Part shown: piece after piece, positions 33,822 through 43,112 of the stretch
Layout: each line of letters begins with the position of its first letter
Numbering within the stretch: the stretch's first letter is position 1
Assembly (NCBI RefSeq): GCF_005280195.1
Contig: NZ_SZPR01000061.1
Coordinates: forward strand, 1 to 64,000
Direction: 5' to 3'
Length of the DNA: 64,000 bases
DNA from: Streptomyces galbus
GTDB lineage: Bacteria > Actinomycetota > Actinomycetes > Streptomycetales > Streptomycetaceae
The notes under the pieces: model-generated
Seen by the model: only the letters and a program-made list of their open reading frames with translations
Told to the model about the DNA's origin: nothing
Database searches by the model: none
Made by a program: the position numbers and the translations under genes

Positions 33822-36800
33822 GTGTCGCGCCAGGTACTCACGGTCGGTCCGGGAGACCGGGACCGCTACCGGACGATCGGTGAGGCGCTCTCGGCCGCCC
33901 GCACCGGCGCCCTCATCAGCATCCGGCCCGGGAGCTACGCGGAGAACCTGGTGATCCACACCCGGGTCACCCTCGCCGCCGCCGAAGGACGGGGCACCGT
34001 CGAGATCAGGCCGCGCTCGGGCAGTGTGCTCGCGTTGCGCGCCGACGCCGTGATGCTGGCGGAGCTGACCCTGCGCGGCGCGGACGCGGAGGAGCCGGCG
34101 GTGGACGTCCGCCGCGGGCAGGCCGCGCTGGACGGCTGCGAGGTCGTCGGGGCGGCGTGGACCGCGCTGGTCGCCTCGGGCACCGGTTCGCTGGCGCTGC
34201 GGGACTGCCGGGTGAGCAACGCGCAGGGTGCGGGCGTCGTGGTCACCTCGACCACCCCCACCACCATGGAGTCCTGCACCTTCGAGCACCTGGGGACCAG
34301 CGGTGTGGTGCTCGCCGAGCAGGGCGAGGCGCGCCTGAGGGGCTGCACGGTGCGCGACGCCCGCGGCAACGGACTGCTCGCCAACGGGGAGTCCCGCGGC
34401 ACGGTCGAGGACTGCGACGTCTCCTCCACCGACAAGCCCTCGCTGGCCCTGGAGCAGAACTGCTCCCTGTCGGTGGTGCGCACCGTGGTGCACGACACCA
34501 GCACGGGGGTGCACCTGAGCACGTCCGGCCGGACGACGCTGGAGGACGTCCGGGTCACCGGGGCGTCCGGCAACGGGATCACGCTGGCCGCCGGCACCGA
34601 CCCGGTGCTGCGCCGGTGCCGCGTCTCGCGCGCCCGCGGCCACGGCGTGCTGGTCACCGACCGGGCCCGTGGCACCTTCGAGGACTGCTGGGTCGACGGC
34701 GCGCAGGAGACGGCGCTGCGGGTCGCCGGGGCCGCCTCACCCGCGCTCACGGGTCTCACCGTCCGCGACTGCGAGGGGACCGGGCTGCTCCTGGAGGAGG
34801 ACTCCGCGCCCGAGCTGGACCGCCTCGAAGTGATCGGCGGAGCGCCGGCGGTGCTGGTGCGCAGCGGTGCGAACCCGCTGGTGCGCCGGGCCCGGCTGGT
34901 GGAGCCCGAGGGCGACGGGATAGCGGCCCTGAAGGACGCCCGTGGACGCATCGAGGACTGCGACGTCCTGCGGCCGAAGGGTGCGGGCGTGCGGGCCGCG
35001 TCGGGCAGCACCCTGTACCTGGCCGGCGGCGGCGTGTCCGACGCCGTGACCAGCGGTCTGTCCGTCGAGGACGGCGGCAACGTCACGGTGCGCGACTTCC
35101 GCGTCGAGGTGTCCGGCGAGGACGGCGTGGTGGTCGCGGCGGGCGGCGAGCTGACCGCCAACCGTACGACGGTGCACGCCCCCCAGGGCCACGGCTTCCT
35201 GCTGCGCGAGGGCGCGCTCGCCTCCCTCAGCGGCTGCGAGGTCACCGGCGGCGCCCAGGACGGCTTCCGGGTGGAGTCGACTGCGCCGGTGTCCCTGGTG
35301 AACTGTCTTGCCCGGGAGAACGCGGGCGGCGGCCTGGTGCAGACCGCGCCGGGCACCCGGCTGGCCGTGGAGGGCCTCAACAGCACCGGCAACGGCAAGC
35401 GGGACGCCTGGGGGACGGGGGCGGCCGAGAACACCGACCCGGCGGGCTCGGGCGCGGCGGACGCGCCCCCGCCGGACCGGGCCGACGGGCCGCTCGGCGC
35501 CCTCAACGCGCTGATCGGCCTGGAGAACGTCAAGCAGCAGGTGGGCACCCTGGTCAACCTGACCCAGCTCGCCCAGCGCCGGGAGAAGCTCGGCATGCCC
35601 GCCCCGCCGATGAGCCGCCACCTGGTCTTCGCCGGTCCGCCCGGTACCGGCAAGACCACGGTGGCCCGGCTGTACGGGTCGATCCTGGCGGAGCTGGGAT
35701 CGCTGCGCAGCGGGCACCTGGTGGAGGTGTCCCGGGCCGACCTGGTGGCGCAGGTCGTCGGCGGAACGGCGATCAAGACCACCGAGACCTTCCAACGGGC
35801 CCTCGGCGGCGTGCTGTTCATCGACGAGGCGTACACGCTCACCTCCGACAGCAACAACGGGGGCGCGGACTTCGGCCGCGAGGCGGTCGACACCCTGCTC
35901 AAGCTGATGGAGGACCACCGCGACGACGTCGTGGTGGTGGCGGCCGGTTACTCGCGCGAGATGGAGTCCTTCCTGGGTTCCAACCCCGGCCTCGCCTCGC
36001 GGTTCTCCCGGACGGTGCAGTTCGAGAACTACTCGGTGCCCGAACTGGTCGCGATCATGGAGAACATGTGCGCGCAGCACCAGTACGAGCTGGGCGAGGG
36101 CACCGCGCAGGCGCTGGCCGCGCACTTCGAGGCGATGCCCCGGGACGCCGGCTTCGGCAACGGCCGTGCGGCGCGCGGGGTGTTCGAGGAGATGGTGGAC
36201 CGCCAGGCGGTCCGGCTCGCCTCCCAGCCCCAGGTCAGTGAGCACGACCTGCGGCTGCTGCTGCCGGAGGACGTCTCCGCCACCGCCGCCGCGCAGGCCA
36301 CCGGGGGCGCGCCGGCGCAGGACGACCCGCTGACCCGCCTCGGCGACATGATCGGCCTGGCGGAGGTCAAGCGGGACGTCGCCGATCTGGTCAACCTCAT
36401 CACCACGGCCCGCCACCGCGCGGCCGCGGGGCTGCCCGTGCCGTCCCTCAGCCACCACCTGGTCTTCACCGGGCCGCCCGGCACCGGCAAGACCACCGTG
36501 GCCCGTCTCTACGGCGAGATCCTCTCCCAGCTCGGCATCCTCGCGCGGGGCCAGCTCGTCGAGGCGGCCCGCGCCGACCTGGTCGGCCGCTACATCGGCC
36601 ACACCGCGCAGCTCACCCGTGAGGTCTTCGAACGGGCCCGCGGCGGTGTGCTGTTCATCGACGAGGCCTACACCCTCACCCCGCGCGACGGCGGCGCCGA
36701 CTTCGGCCAGGAGGCGGTGGACACGCTGCTGAAGCTGATGGAGGACCACCGCGACGAGGTGGTGGTGATCGTCGCCGGCTACACCGACGAGATGAAGCGC

Positions 36801-37139
36801 TTCCTCGCCTCCAACCCGGGTCTGTCCTCGCGCTTCCCGCGCCGGGTCGCCTTCGCCGACTACTCCTCCGAGGAGCTGGTCACCATCGTGCGCACCCAGG
36901 CCACCGCCATGGGCTACGAGTGCGGCCCGGGCACGGGCCCGCTGCTGAAGGAGTACTTCGACGCGCTCCCCCGCGACCGCTCCTTCGGCAACGCCCGCCT
37001 GGCCCGCCAGGTCGTCGAGTCGATGGTCACCCGCCAGGCGGGACGGCTCAGCGCGCTGGCCGCGCCCACCCTGGACGACCTGCGGTTGCTGCTGCCGGAG
37101 GACGTCACCGCGCCGGCCACGAAGGCGGCGCCCCGGTGA
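33822..37139 (+). CDS. Beta-helix fused to two AAA+ ATPase domains (EccA-like)
   Basis: A 1105-residue protein from the GTG at 33822, two bases after the ricin gene stop. Residues ~1-530 are right-handed parallel beta-helix repeats, about 23 residues per turn (GVVLAEQGEARLRGCTVRDA and so on). A Pro/Asp linker leads to two CbxX/CfqX-type AAA+ modules. The first has ALIGLENVKQQVGTLVNL, Walker A GPPGTGKTTVARLYG near residue 606 and GVLFIDEAYTLT. The second has MIGLAEVKRDVADLVNL, Walker A near 885 and GVLFIDEAYTLTPRDGG. Mycobacterial EccA is a TPR domain plus one such ATPase and helps substrates leave the cytosol; here the TPR is replaced by a beta-helix and the ATPase is doubled. It overlaps mycP by four bases. 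Confidence 0.9.
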   Translation: MSRQVLTVGPGDRDRYRTIGEALSAARTGALISIRPGSYAENLVIHTRVTLAAAEGRGTVEIRPRSGSVLALRADAVMLAELTLRGADAEEPAVDVRRGQAALDGCEVVGAAWTALVASGTGSLALRDCRVSNAQGAGVVVTSTTPTTMESCTFEHLGTSGVVLAEQGEARLRGCTVRDARGNGLLANGESRGTVEDCDVSSTDKPSLALEQNCSLSVVRTVVHDTSTGVHLSTSGRTTLEDVRVTGASGNGITLAAGTDPVLRRCRVSRARGHGVLVTDRARGTFEDCWVDGAQETALRVAGAASPALTGLTVRDCEGTGLLLEEDSAPELDRLEVIGGAPAVLVRSGANPLVRRARLVEPEGDGIAALKDARGRIEDCDVLRPKGAGVRAASGSTLYLAGGGVSDAVTSGLSVEDGGNVTVRDFRVEVSGEDGVVVAAGGELTANRTTVHAPQGHGFLLREGALASLSGCEVTGGAQDGFRVESTAPVSLVNCLARENAGGGLVQTAPGTRLAVEGLNSTGNGKRDAWGTGAAENTDPAGSGAADAPPPDRADGPLGALNALIGLENVKQQVGTLVNLTQLAQRREKLGMPAPPMSRHLVFAGPPGTGKTTVARLYGSILAELGSLRSGHLVEVSRADLVAQVVGGTAIKTTETFQRALGGVLFIDEAYTLTSDSNNGGADFGREAVDTLLKLMEDHRDDVVVVAAGYSREMESFLGSNPGLASRFSRTVQFENYSVPELVAIMENMCAQHQYELGEGTAQALAAHFEAMPRDAGFGNGRAARGVFEEMVDRQAVRLASQPQVSEHDLRLLLPEDVSATAAAQATGGAPAQDDPLTRLGDMIGLAEVKRDVADLVNLITTARHRAAAGLPVPSLSHHLVFTGPPGTGKTTVARLYGEILSQLGILARGQLVEAARADLVGRYIGHTAQLTREVFERARGGVLFIDEAYTLTPRDGGADFGQEAVDTLLKLMEDHRDEVVVIVAGYTDEMKRFLASNPGLSSRFPRRVAFADYSSEELVTIVRTQATAMGYECGPGTGPLLKEYFDALPRDRSFGNARLARQVVESMVTRQAGRLSALAAPTLDDLRLLLPEDVTAPATKAAPR

Positions 37140-38386
37140 GGCCCTCCCTGCGCGCCACGGCCCGCGCCCTGCCCGGCACCGCGCTGACCGCCGCCCTGCT
37201 GCTGTCCTCGGCCGGCCCCGCACCGGCTCTGCCCCCGTCGCTGCTCTCGGCGGACGGCAAGGGCCAGCAACTGCCCGGCATGCCCTCCGCGCTCGGTACG
37301 GACTCCGGGGACGACTCCTGCACCCCGGCCTCCAAGTCCAGGGCGAAGAAGCAGGACTGGTCGCGCCAGCGCCTCGACCTGGACCGGCTGCACCGGCACA
37401 CAACGGGGGCGGGCGTGACCGTGGCCCTCGTCGACACGGGAGTCGTCCCCGACGCCACCGGACTCGGTGACCGGGTCACCGCGCGGGGGGCGGCCGCGGT
37501 CGACTGCGTCGGGCACGGCACCTTCCTGGCCGGGCTGATCGCCGGGAGCGGCGGCGCCACACCCGGCCTGGCCGGCGTCGCCCCCTCGGCGAGGATCCTC
37601 GCCCTGCGGGGCACCGACGAACGCGGCCAGGCGGACGCCGGTCTGGTCGCCGGGGCCGTCCGCGCCGCGACCGAGGCCGGCGCCGACGTGATCGCCGTGG
37701 CGGTCGCCCTGCCCCGCCGGGACACCGAACTGACCCGTGCCGTCGCCGACGCGCTCGGCAAGGGCGCAGTCGTGGTCGCCGCCGCCACGCCCGACCCGCC
37801 GACCAGGGGCGCCGCCGACGACGTACCGTCACGCACCTACTGGCCGGCCGGTGAGCCGGGGGTGCTGTCGGTCGCCGACATGCTTCCCGACGGCTCCCGC
37901 CCCGACAAAGCCCTGCCCACCAGCGGCATCGACCTGGCCGCGCCCGGCGCCGGCGTCGTCTCCGGCGGTCCCCGCGGTGACGGCCACTACCTCGGCGGCG
38001 GCGCCTCGGTGGCCGCCGCCTACGCCGCCGGGGCGGCCGCGGCCGTCCGCGCCACCCACCCCGACGACTCCGCCGCGGCGGTCGCCCGGCGTCTGACCGC
38101 GACCGCCTACCCCGCCGACATCCCCCAGCTCGACCCGTACGCCGCCGTCACCACCGTCCTCGGCGACGCCCGCGCGGGCCTGCCGGCCGCCAGCGGGTCC
38201 CGTCCCGTGGAGCTGCGCGACACGGCCACCGCCGACCGTGCTACGGGCCGCGCCGCCCTCTTCGTGCTGCTGGCCGGTGCCGGTGTGCTGTCGGTGCTGT
38301 GGGCGGTGTTCGCCCTGCCGCGGGCTCGTGCGCGCGGGTGGCGCGCGGCGGGACCGGACGGGACGGGCACACCCGACGGGGCGTGA
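37136..38386 (+). CDS. mycP: Mycosin-type subtilisin protease of the T7SS
   Basis: A 416-residue protein from a GTG that overlaps the previous stop. Signal peptide at 1-32, then a subtilisin domain with Asp100 in VALVDTGV, His127 in GHGTFLAGLIAG and Ser291 in GGGASVAAAYAAG. A C-terminal helix (ALFVLLAGAGVLSVLWAVFA) anchors it, as in mycosins. MycP proteins cap the periplasmic face of the ESX pore and process some substrates. Departures are visible: the serine motif is GAS-x-A-A-A instead of GTS-x-A-A-P, and the oxyanion-hole segment reads VVVAAATPD where AAGN is usual. Activity may therefore be weak or lost. It is the last gene of the left plus-strand operon. Confidence 0.9.
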   Translation: MRPSLRATARALPGTALTAALLLSSAGPAPALPPSLLSADGKGQQLPGMPSALGTDSGDDSCTPASKSRAKKQDWSRQRLDLDRLHRHTTGAGVTVALVDTGVVPDATGLGDRVTARGAAAVDCVGHGTFLAGLIAGSGGATPGLAGVAPSARILALRGTDERGQADAGLVAGAVRAATEAGADVIAVAVALPRRDTELTRAVADALGKGAVVVAAATPDPPTRGAADDVPSRTYWPAGEPGVLSVADMLPDGSRPDKALPTSGIDLAAPGAGVVSGGPRGDGHYLGGGASVAAAYAAGAAAAVRATHPDDSAAAVARRLTATAYPADIPQLDPYAAVTTVLGDARAGLPAASGSRPVELRDTATADRATGRAALFVLLAGAGVLSVLWAVFALPRARARGWRAAGPDGTGTPDGA

Positions 38387-38594
38387 GCCGGCCGCCCGCG
38401 TACGTCCCCTGCGCCCTCCGCCCCGCGGGCCGGCGTGGGCAGCGCCCGGCGGGGCCCGACGGGGCGGGCAGGCCGACGGCAGCGCGAGCCGGCCGTACGG
38501 GAACGGCCCGGCGCGGAGGTTTCCGCTCCGGGCGCCCGGCCCGCTGTGCACGCCGCACGAGGCCGCACCTGCGGGTGGCGCGCCGGAGACCGAC

Positions 38595-38643
38595 AGGACG
38601 GGCCCGCCCGGCCGGTCGTGAGCCGGCCGCGCGGGCCCGTCCT
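38595..38643. terminator. Long bidirectional hairpin between mycP and eccC
   Basis: Arms at 38595-38615 and 38623-38643 pair over 21 bp with one mismatch around a 7-nt loop (TCGTGAG). The outer part is AGGACGGGCCCGC. It lies between the convergent stops of mycP and eccC and should serve both. Confidence 0.8.
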
Positions 38644-38663
38644 CCTGTCCCCCACCCCGTGGG

Positions 38664-41600
38664 TCAGACCTGCTGGTCCTGGCCCGTCTCCACGAGCGCG
38701 GTCTGCACCAGCCGTTCGCGGCGGCGGGCGATGTGCAGGGCCCGGCCCGGGGGGAGGTTGCGCGGCTTGGCGTTGCCGAACAGACGGCCCTCGGTGGGCG
38801 GGCAGGACAGCAGCAGCGCGGGGTTGTTGGCCTCGTCGAGGCGGCGCAGCAGGCCGTCGCCCAGGCCGCGCCCGGCGCCCATCGCGCTGCGGGCGACGAC
38901 CAGGTGCAGGCCCATCTCGAAGCCGAGCGTGAGGTGCTCGAAGAGCGGCTCGAACGGGCTCTGGAAGGAGTTGCCGGAGACCATGTCGTAGTCGTCGACC
39001 AGGATGAACAGGCGCGGGCCCGTCCACCAGTCGCACTGGCGCATCCGGGCGGGCGCGATGTCGGCGCCCGGGATGCGGGTCTTCATGGCACGGGCGGCGC
39101 CCTCCACGGTCTCCTTGAGGTTGTCCAGGGAGATCACGTGCCCGATGCGGTACTCCTCGGGGACGGTGTCCACGAGGGTGCGCCGGTAGTCCACCACGAT
39201 GATCTTCGCCTCGTGGGGGGCGTAGCGGGCGGTGATGCCCTCGCTGACGCGGCGCAGCAGGTTGGTCTTGCCGCTCTCGGTGTCACCGACCACGATCAGG
39301 TGCGGGGTGCGGCTGAAGTCGTGCCAGACCGGCTCCAGGGCGTCCTGGTCGATGCCGAGCGGCAGGCGCATGCCGCCGCCCTCGGTGGCCTCCGGTGCGG
39401 GCAGTTCCGCGAGCGGCAGCCGGTGCGGCAGCATCCGGATCCGCGGGGCGGGCGCACCGTTCCAGTGCCGGGCTACCTCGGCGACGAGGTGGGCGACGCC
39501 GTCGCCGAGGTCGTCGAGGGAGCCGCTGCCGTCGAGGCGGGGCAGGCTGGCCAGGAAGTGCATCTTGGTGTCGGCGGTGATGCCGCGGCCGCCGCTGCGC
39601 GGTACCGAGCGGGCCTTGCGGGTGTCGATCTCGGAGTCCATCGGGTCACCCATCCGCAGTTCCAGGCGGGTGGCGGCCTGGTCGCGGACCTGGGCGGACA
39701 GCTCGACCCAGCGCGTGGTGGTGATGAGCAGGTGGATGCCGTAGTTCAGGCCGCGGGCGGCGAGTTCGTTGAACTTCGGGATGAGGTCGTCGTAGTCCTG
39801 GCGGACGGTGGACCAGCCGTCGATCACCATGAAGACGTCACCGAAGGGCTCGTCGGGGAACTCCCCGGCGGCGCGGCGGCGGCGGTAGGACTGCATGGAG
39901 TCCAGGGTGTGGTCGACGAAGAACTGCTCGCGGCGGGCCAGCAGGGTCATCACCTCGGCGACGGCCCGGTGCACGCGCTCGGGGTTGAGGCGTGCCGCGA
40001 CGCCGCCGACGTGGGGCAGCCCGGCGAGCTGGGAGAGGCCGCCGCCGCCGAAGTCGAGGCAGAAGAACTGGATCTCGGCGGGCGTGTGGGTGAGGGCGAG
40101 GGCGCCGATGAGGGTGCGGGCGAGGGTGGACTTGCCGCTCTGCGAGCCGCCGGCGATGGCGACGTGGCCGCCGGCCCCGGACAGGTCCACGACGAGCGGG
40201 TCGCGGCGCTGCTCGAAGGGCTTGTCCACCAGGCCGACGGGGACGCGGAGTTTCCCGGTGCCGGACCAGCCCTTGGCGGTGAGGCCGCGTTCGGCGTCGG
40301 GGGCGAGGCCGGGCAGCAGCGCGTCGAGCGGGGAGGGTTCGTCCAGCGGCGGCAGCCACACCTGGTGGGCCGCCGGGCCGGAGTCGCGCAGCCGGTCCAG
40401 GGCCACGTCGAGGAGGGTCTCCTCGTCGCCGCCGTCCTTGGTGTCCGGCTCCGGTTCGGGCATCGGGTCCAGGGTGCGCGGCACGACCCAGGAACTGGTC
40501 CAGGGCACGACCTGGTTGGCGACCCGGGCCTGGGCCACCGCGCCGGTGCGGCGGCGGTAGGTGCCGGAGGAGTAGGCGGCGCGGAAGCGGGTCAGCGCCT
40601 CCACGCCGGACTTGAGGTAGCCGCTGCCGGGCTGGGCGGGCAGCTGGTAGGCGTCGGGGACGCCGAGCACGCCGCGGCTCTCCATGGCGGAGAAGGTGCG
40701 CAGGCCGATGCGGTACGACAGGTGGCTCTCGAGCTGGTGCATGCGGCCCTCGTCCAGGCGCTGCGAGGCGAGCAGCAGGTGCACCCCGAGGGAGCGGCCG
40801 AGGCGGCCGATCATGACGAACAGGTCCATGAACTCGCGGTGCGCGGCTAGCAGTTCGCTGAACTCGTCGACCACGACGAACAGGCTGGGCAGCGGCGTGA
40901 GGTCGGCGCCGGCGGCGCGGGCGCGCTCGTACTCCAGGGCGGAGGTGTAGTTGCCGGCGGCGCGCAGCAGCTCCTGGCGGCGCATGAGTTCGCCGTGCAG
41001 GGCGTCCTGCATGCGTTCGACGAGGGCGACTTCGTCGGCGAGGTTGGTGATGACGGCGGAGGTGTGCGGGAGTTCCTCCAGGCCGAGGAAGGTGGCGCCG
41101 CCCTTGAAGTCGACGAGGACGAAGTTGAGGGTCTCGGAGGAGTTGGTCAGGGCCAGGCCGAGGACGAGGGTGCGCAGGAGTTCGCTCTTGCCGGAGCCGG
41201 TGGCGCCGATGAGCATGCCGTGCGGGCCCATGCCGCCCTGCGCGGACTCCTTGATGTCGAGTTCCACGGGGCGGCCGTCGACGCCGACGGCGACGGGCAC
41301 CCTGAGCCGGGCGGCGCCGGTGTGCCGGGCGAAGTGGGCCTGCGGGTCGTGCCGGTACAGGTCGGGGATGCCGAGCAGGGTGGTCAGTTCGACGTCGGTG
41401 TCCAGCGGCTGGGCGATGTCGGTGGCGAGGCTGATGCGCCGCGCGGTCAGCAGCCGGGCCAGCGACTCGGCGCCGAGCACCCCGAGCCGGTCGGGGCGGC
41501 CGAGGGGCACGGAGCGCTCCTTGCGGCTGCGGTCGGTGCGCACCAGGCTCACCCGCCGGTCGCCGACGGTCAGGCGCAGCGTGTTGCGGCCGGGCCGCCA

Positions 41601-42704
41601 GCGCAGCGCGCCGGAGACGTCCAGGACCACCGCGTTGCGGTAGCCGTGCCCCTCCCACCGGTGTCCCTCGGGGACGGCGACGCCGTCCAGGACGACCACG
41701 GTGTAGGGCTCGTCGCGGCCGGGCCGGGCGTCGGGGTCGAAGCCGGGGCGTTCGGCGAACTCGGCGCCGAGCAGGTCGTCCAGTTCGGTGAGGTCGGCGG
41801 TGATGCGGCGGACCTGGCCGGCGCCGTCCTCCTCGTGCGGGTGCAGGGCGTGCGGCAGCCACTTGACCCACTCCCAGTCCGCGCGTCGCTCGTCGCTCGC
41901 GCAGACCGCCAGCCACAGCTCCTCGGGGGCGTGGAACACGGCGAGCTGGCCGAGTGCGGCCCGCACCAGGGCCCGTACGGCGTCGCCGCCGGTGCTCGCG
42001 GGTGCGGGGGCGGGCTCGGCCGGGGCGGCGGCGGCCGTCTCCTCGGGGCGCAGCAGGATCCGGGCGGAGGAGCGCAGGTACAGGCCGAGGGGCTGGTCGG
42101 GGATGGTGGAGTAGGCGCGGATGAAGCGGCGCAGGGCGTGGGCGCAGAGCGGTTCGAGGTCCTCCACGGGGCGGGTGGAGACGGGCTGCAGGGTGAGGGC
42201 GAGCTGCTGTTCGCCGACCGCGAGCCGGACCTCGCCGAAGTCCTCGTCGGCGGGGCGGCGTTCCCACAGCCGGGAGGTGCGGGCCAGGGAGCGCAGCGAG
42301 GCGGGGTCGGGGTGGCGCCAGGCCAGGGCGCGCTGCTGTTCCACGATGGTGGCCCGGACGCGTTTGCGTATCTGGGCCAGGTAGCGGAGGTAGTCGCGGC
42401 GTTCGCCCCGCAGGCGTTGCTTGCGTTCGCTGGAGCGGCGCATGAGCTGGCCCAGCAGCATGGCGCCGGCGGAGAGCGCCATCACGCCCATCGCGAGGTA
42501 GATGAAGACGCCGTTGCTGCCGCCGGGGCGCAGGAACATCAGCATCATCGACACCGACATGAGCGCCATCGGCAGGTACGTCCACACGGCCGAGGTGTCC
42601 GGGACCGTTTCGGACAGCACCGGTGGTTCCTGGAGCGTCAGTTGGCCTTCGGGCATCTCCGGACCGCGCCTGCGGGCCGGACGGCGGAACAGCACCACGC
42701 TCAA
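38664..42704 (-). CDS. eccC: EccC, FtsK/SpoIIIE-type ATPase of the T7SS
   Basis: A 1346-residue protein. The start is a TTG at 42704 (MSVVLFRRPARRRGPEMPEG), with GGAGG nine bases upstream, and it gives the normal EccC opening. Two membrane helices near 40-85 (MALMSVSMMLMFL, GVFIYLAMGVMALSAGAMLL) precede three FtsK/SpoIIIE domains. Their Walker A motifs are GATGSGKS (~498), GGSQSGKS (~849) and GDTESGKT (~1137), with FVLVDFKGGATF and FVVVDEFSEL in the first. EccC is the motor and substrate receptor. Unlike the split EccCa/EccCb of some mycobacteria it is one chain. It lies on the opposite strand from all other core genes, divergent from eccD. Confidence 0.96.
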   Translation of the reverse strand: MSVVLFRRPARRRGPEMPEGQLTLQEPPVLSETVPDTSAVWTYLPMALMSVSMMLMFLRPGGSNGVFIYLAMGVMALSAGAMLLGQLMRRSSERKQRLRGERRDYLRYLAQIRKRVRATIVEQQRALAWRHPDPASLRSLARTSRLWERRPADEDFGEVRLAVGEQQLALTLQPVSTRPVEDLEPLCAHALRRFIRAYSTIPDQPLGLYLRSSARILLRPEETAAAAPAEPAPAPASTGGDAVRALVRAALGQLAVFHAPEELWLAVCASDERRADWEWVKWLPHALHPHEEDGAGQVRRITADLTELDDLLGAEFAERPGFDPDARPGRDEPYTVVVLDGVAVPEGHRWEGHGYRNAVVLDVSGALRWRPGRNTLRLTVGDRRVSLVRTDRSRKERSVPLGRPDRLGVLGAESLARLLTARRISLATDIAQPLDTDVELTTLLGIPDLYRHDPQAHFARHTGAARLRVPVAVGVDGRPVELDIKESAQGGMGPHGMLIGATGSGKSELLRTLVLGLALTNSSETLNFVLVDFKGGATFLGLEELPHTSAVITNLADEVALVERMQDALHGELMRRQELLRAAGNYTSALEYERARAAGADLTPLPSLFVVVDEFSELLAAHREFMDLFVMIGRLGRSLGVHLLLASQRLDEGRMHQLESHLSYRIGLRTFSAMESRGVLGVPDAYQLPAQPGSGYLKSGVEALTRFRAAYSSGTYRRRTGAVAQARVANQVVPWTSSWVVPRTLDPMPEPEPDTKDGGDEETLLDVALDRLRDSGPAAHQVWLPPLDEPSPLDALLPGLAPDAERGLTAKGWSGTGKLRVPVGLVDKPFEQRRDPLVVDLSGAGGHVAIAGGSQSGKSTLARTLIGALALTHTPAEIQFFCLDFGGGGLSQLAGLPHVGGVAARLNPERVHRAVAEVMTLLARREQFFVDHTLDSMQSYRRRRAAGEFPDEPFGDVFMVIDGWSTVRQDYDDLIPKFNELAARGLNYGIHLLITTTRWVELSAQVRDQAATRLELRMGDPMDSEIDTRKARSVPRSGGRGITADTKMHFLASLPRLDGSGSLDDLGDGVAHLVAEVARHWNGAPAPRIRMLPHRLPLAELPAPEATEGGGMRLPLGIDQDALEPVWHDFSRTPHLIVVGDTESGKTNLLRRVSEGITARYAPHEAKIIVVDYRRTLVDTVPEEYRIGHVISLDNLKETVEGAARAMKTRIPGADIAPARMRQCDWWTGPRLFILVDDYDMVSGNSFQSPFEPLFEHLTLGFEMGLHLVVARSAMGAGRGLGDGLLRRLDEANNPALLLSCPPTEGRLFGNAKPRNLPPGRALHIARRRERLVQTALVETGQDQQV

Positions 42705-43112
42705 GGGACAGAACCTCCGGGTTCACTGGGCTTTCCGGCCCGCACCGAAATGCCGCTCCCTTCCGGGAACGGGAAAGCGCCGCACCGCGACGGCTCTGGG
42801 GTTACCGGGGGCGGTGCAATCCGGTGCGCGTTCGGGGGCGGAAGCAGACGGGTGACTCCCGGGCCGTTCGGCTCCGCTCCGGACGCGGGGTCCGGTCCGC
42901 AGCACAATCCGGCGGGCGTCGGCAGTAGTCTGCATTCCTCCGGCACCACCTGTCCACGCGGGACGGGCAGTTACCGGGCACGCGGGTGCAATTCCCCTGC
43001 GGACGGCCCGCTGTTCTCGTCCGCATATACCTTACGTAGTCTTCGACCGTTCCCCCTTTCCGCGGGGGACGATTGCCTGACAAGCCCCCCACGGAAGACG
43101 AGAGTTCAGCTG
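42705..43112. promoter_or_regulatory. Divergent promoter region between eccC and eccD
   Basis: About 408 bp separating the two divergent core transcription units. An AT-richer patch with CATATACCTTACGTAGTC near 43022-43040 is the most promoter-like segment for the eccD direction. No gene is present. Confidence 0.4.

Noticed and set aside
34737..37403. Long minus-strand open frame opposite the AAA+ gene
   Set aside because: Antisense shadow: no motifs, and the plus strand has two Walker A/B sets with perfect family agreement.
42705..43112. Small ORFs in the eccC-eccD gap
   Set aside because: All are short, Arg/Pro-rich and lack ribosome binding sites.
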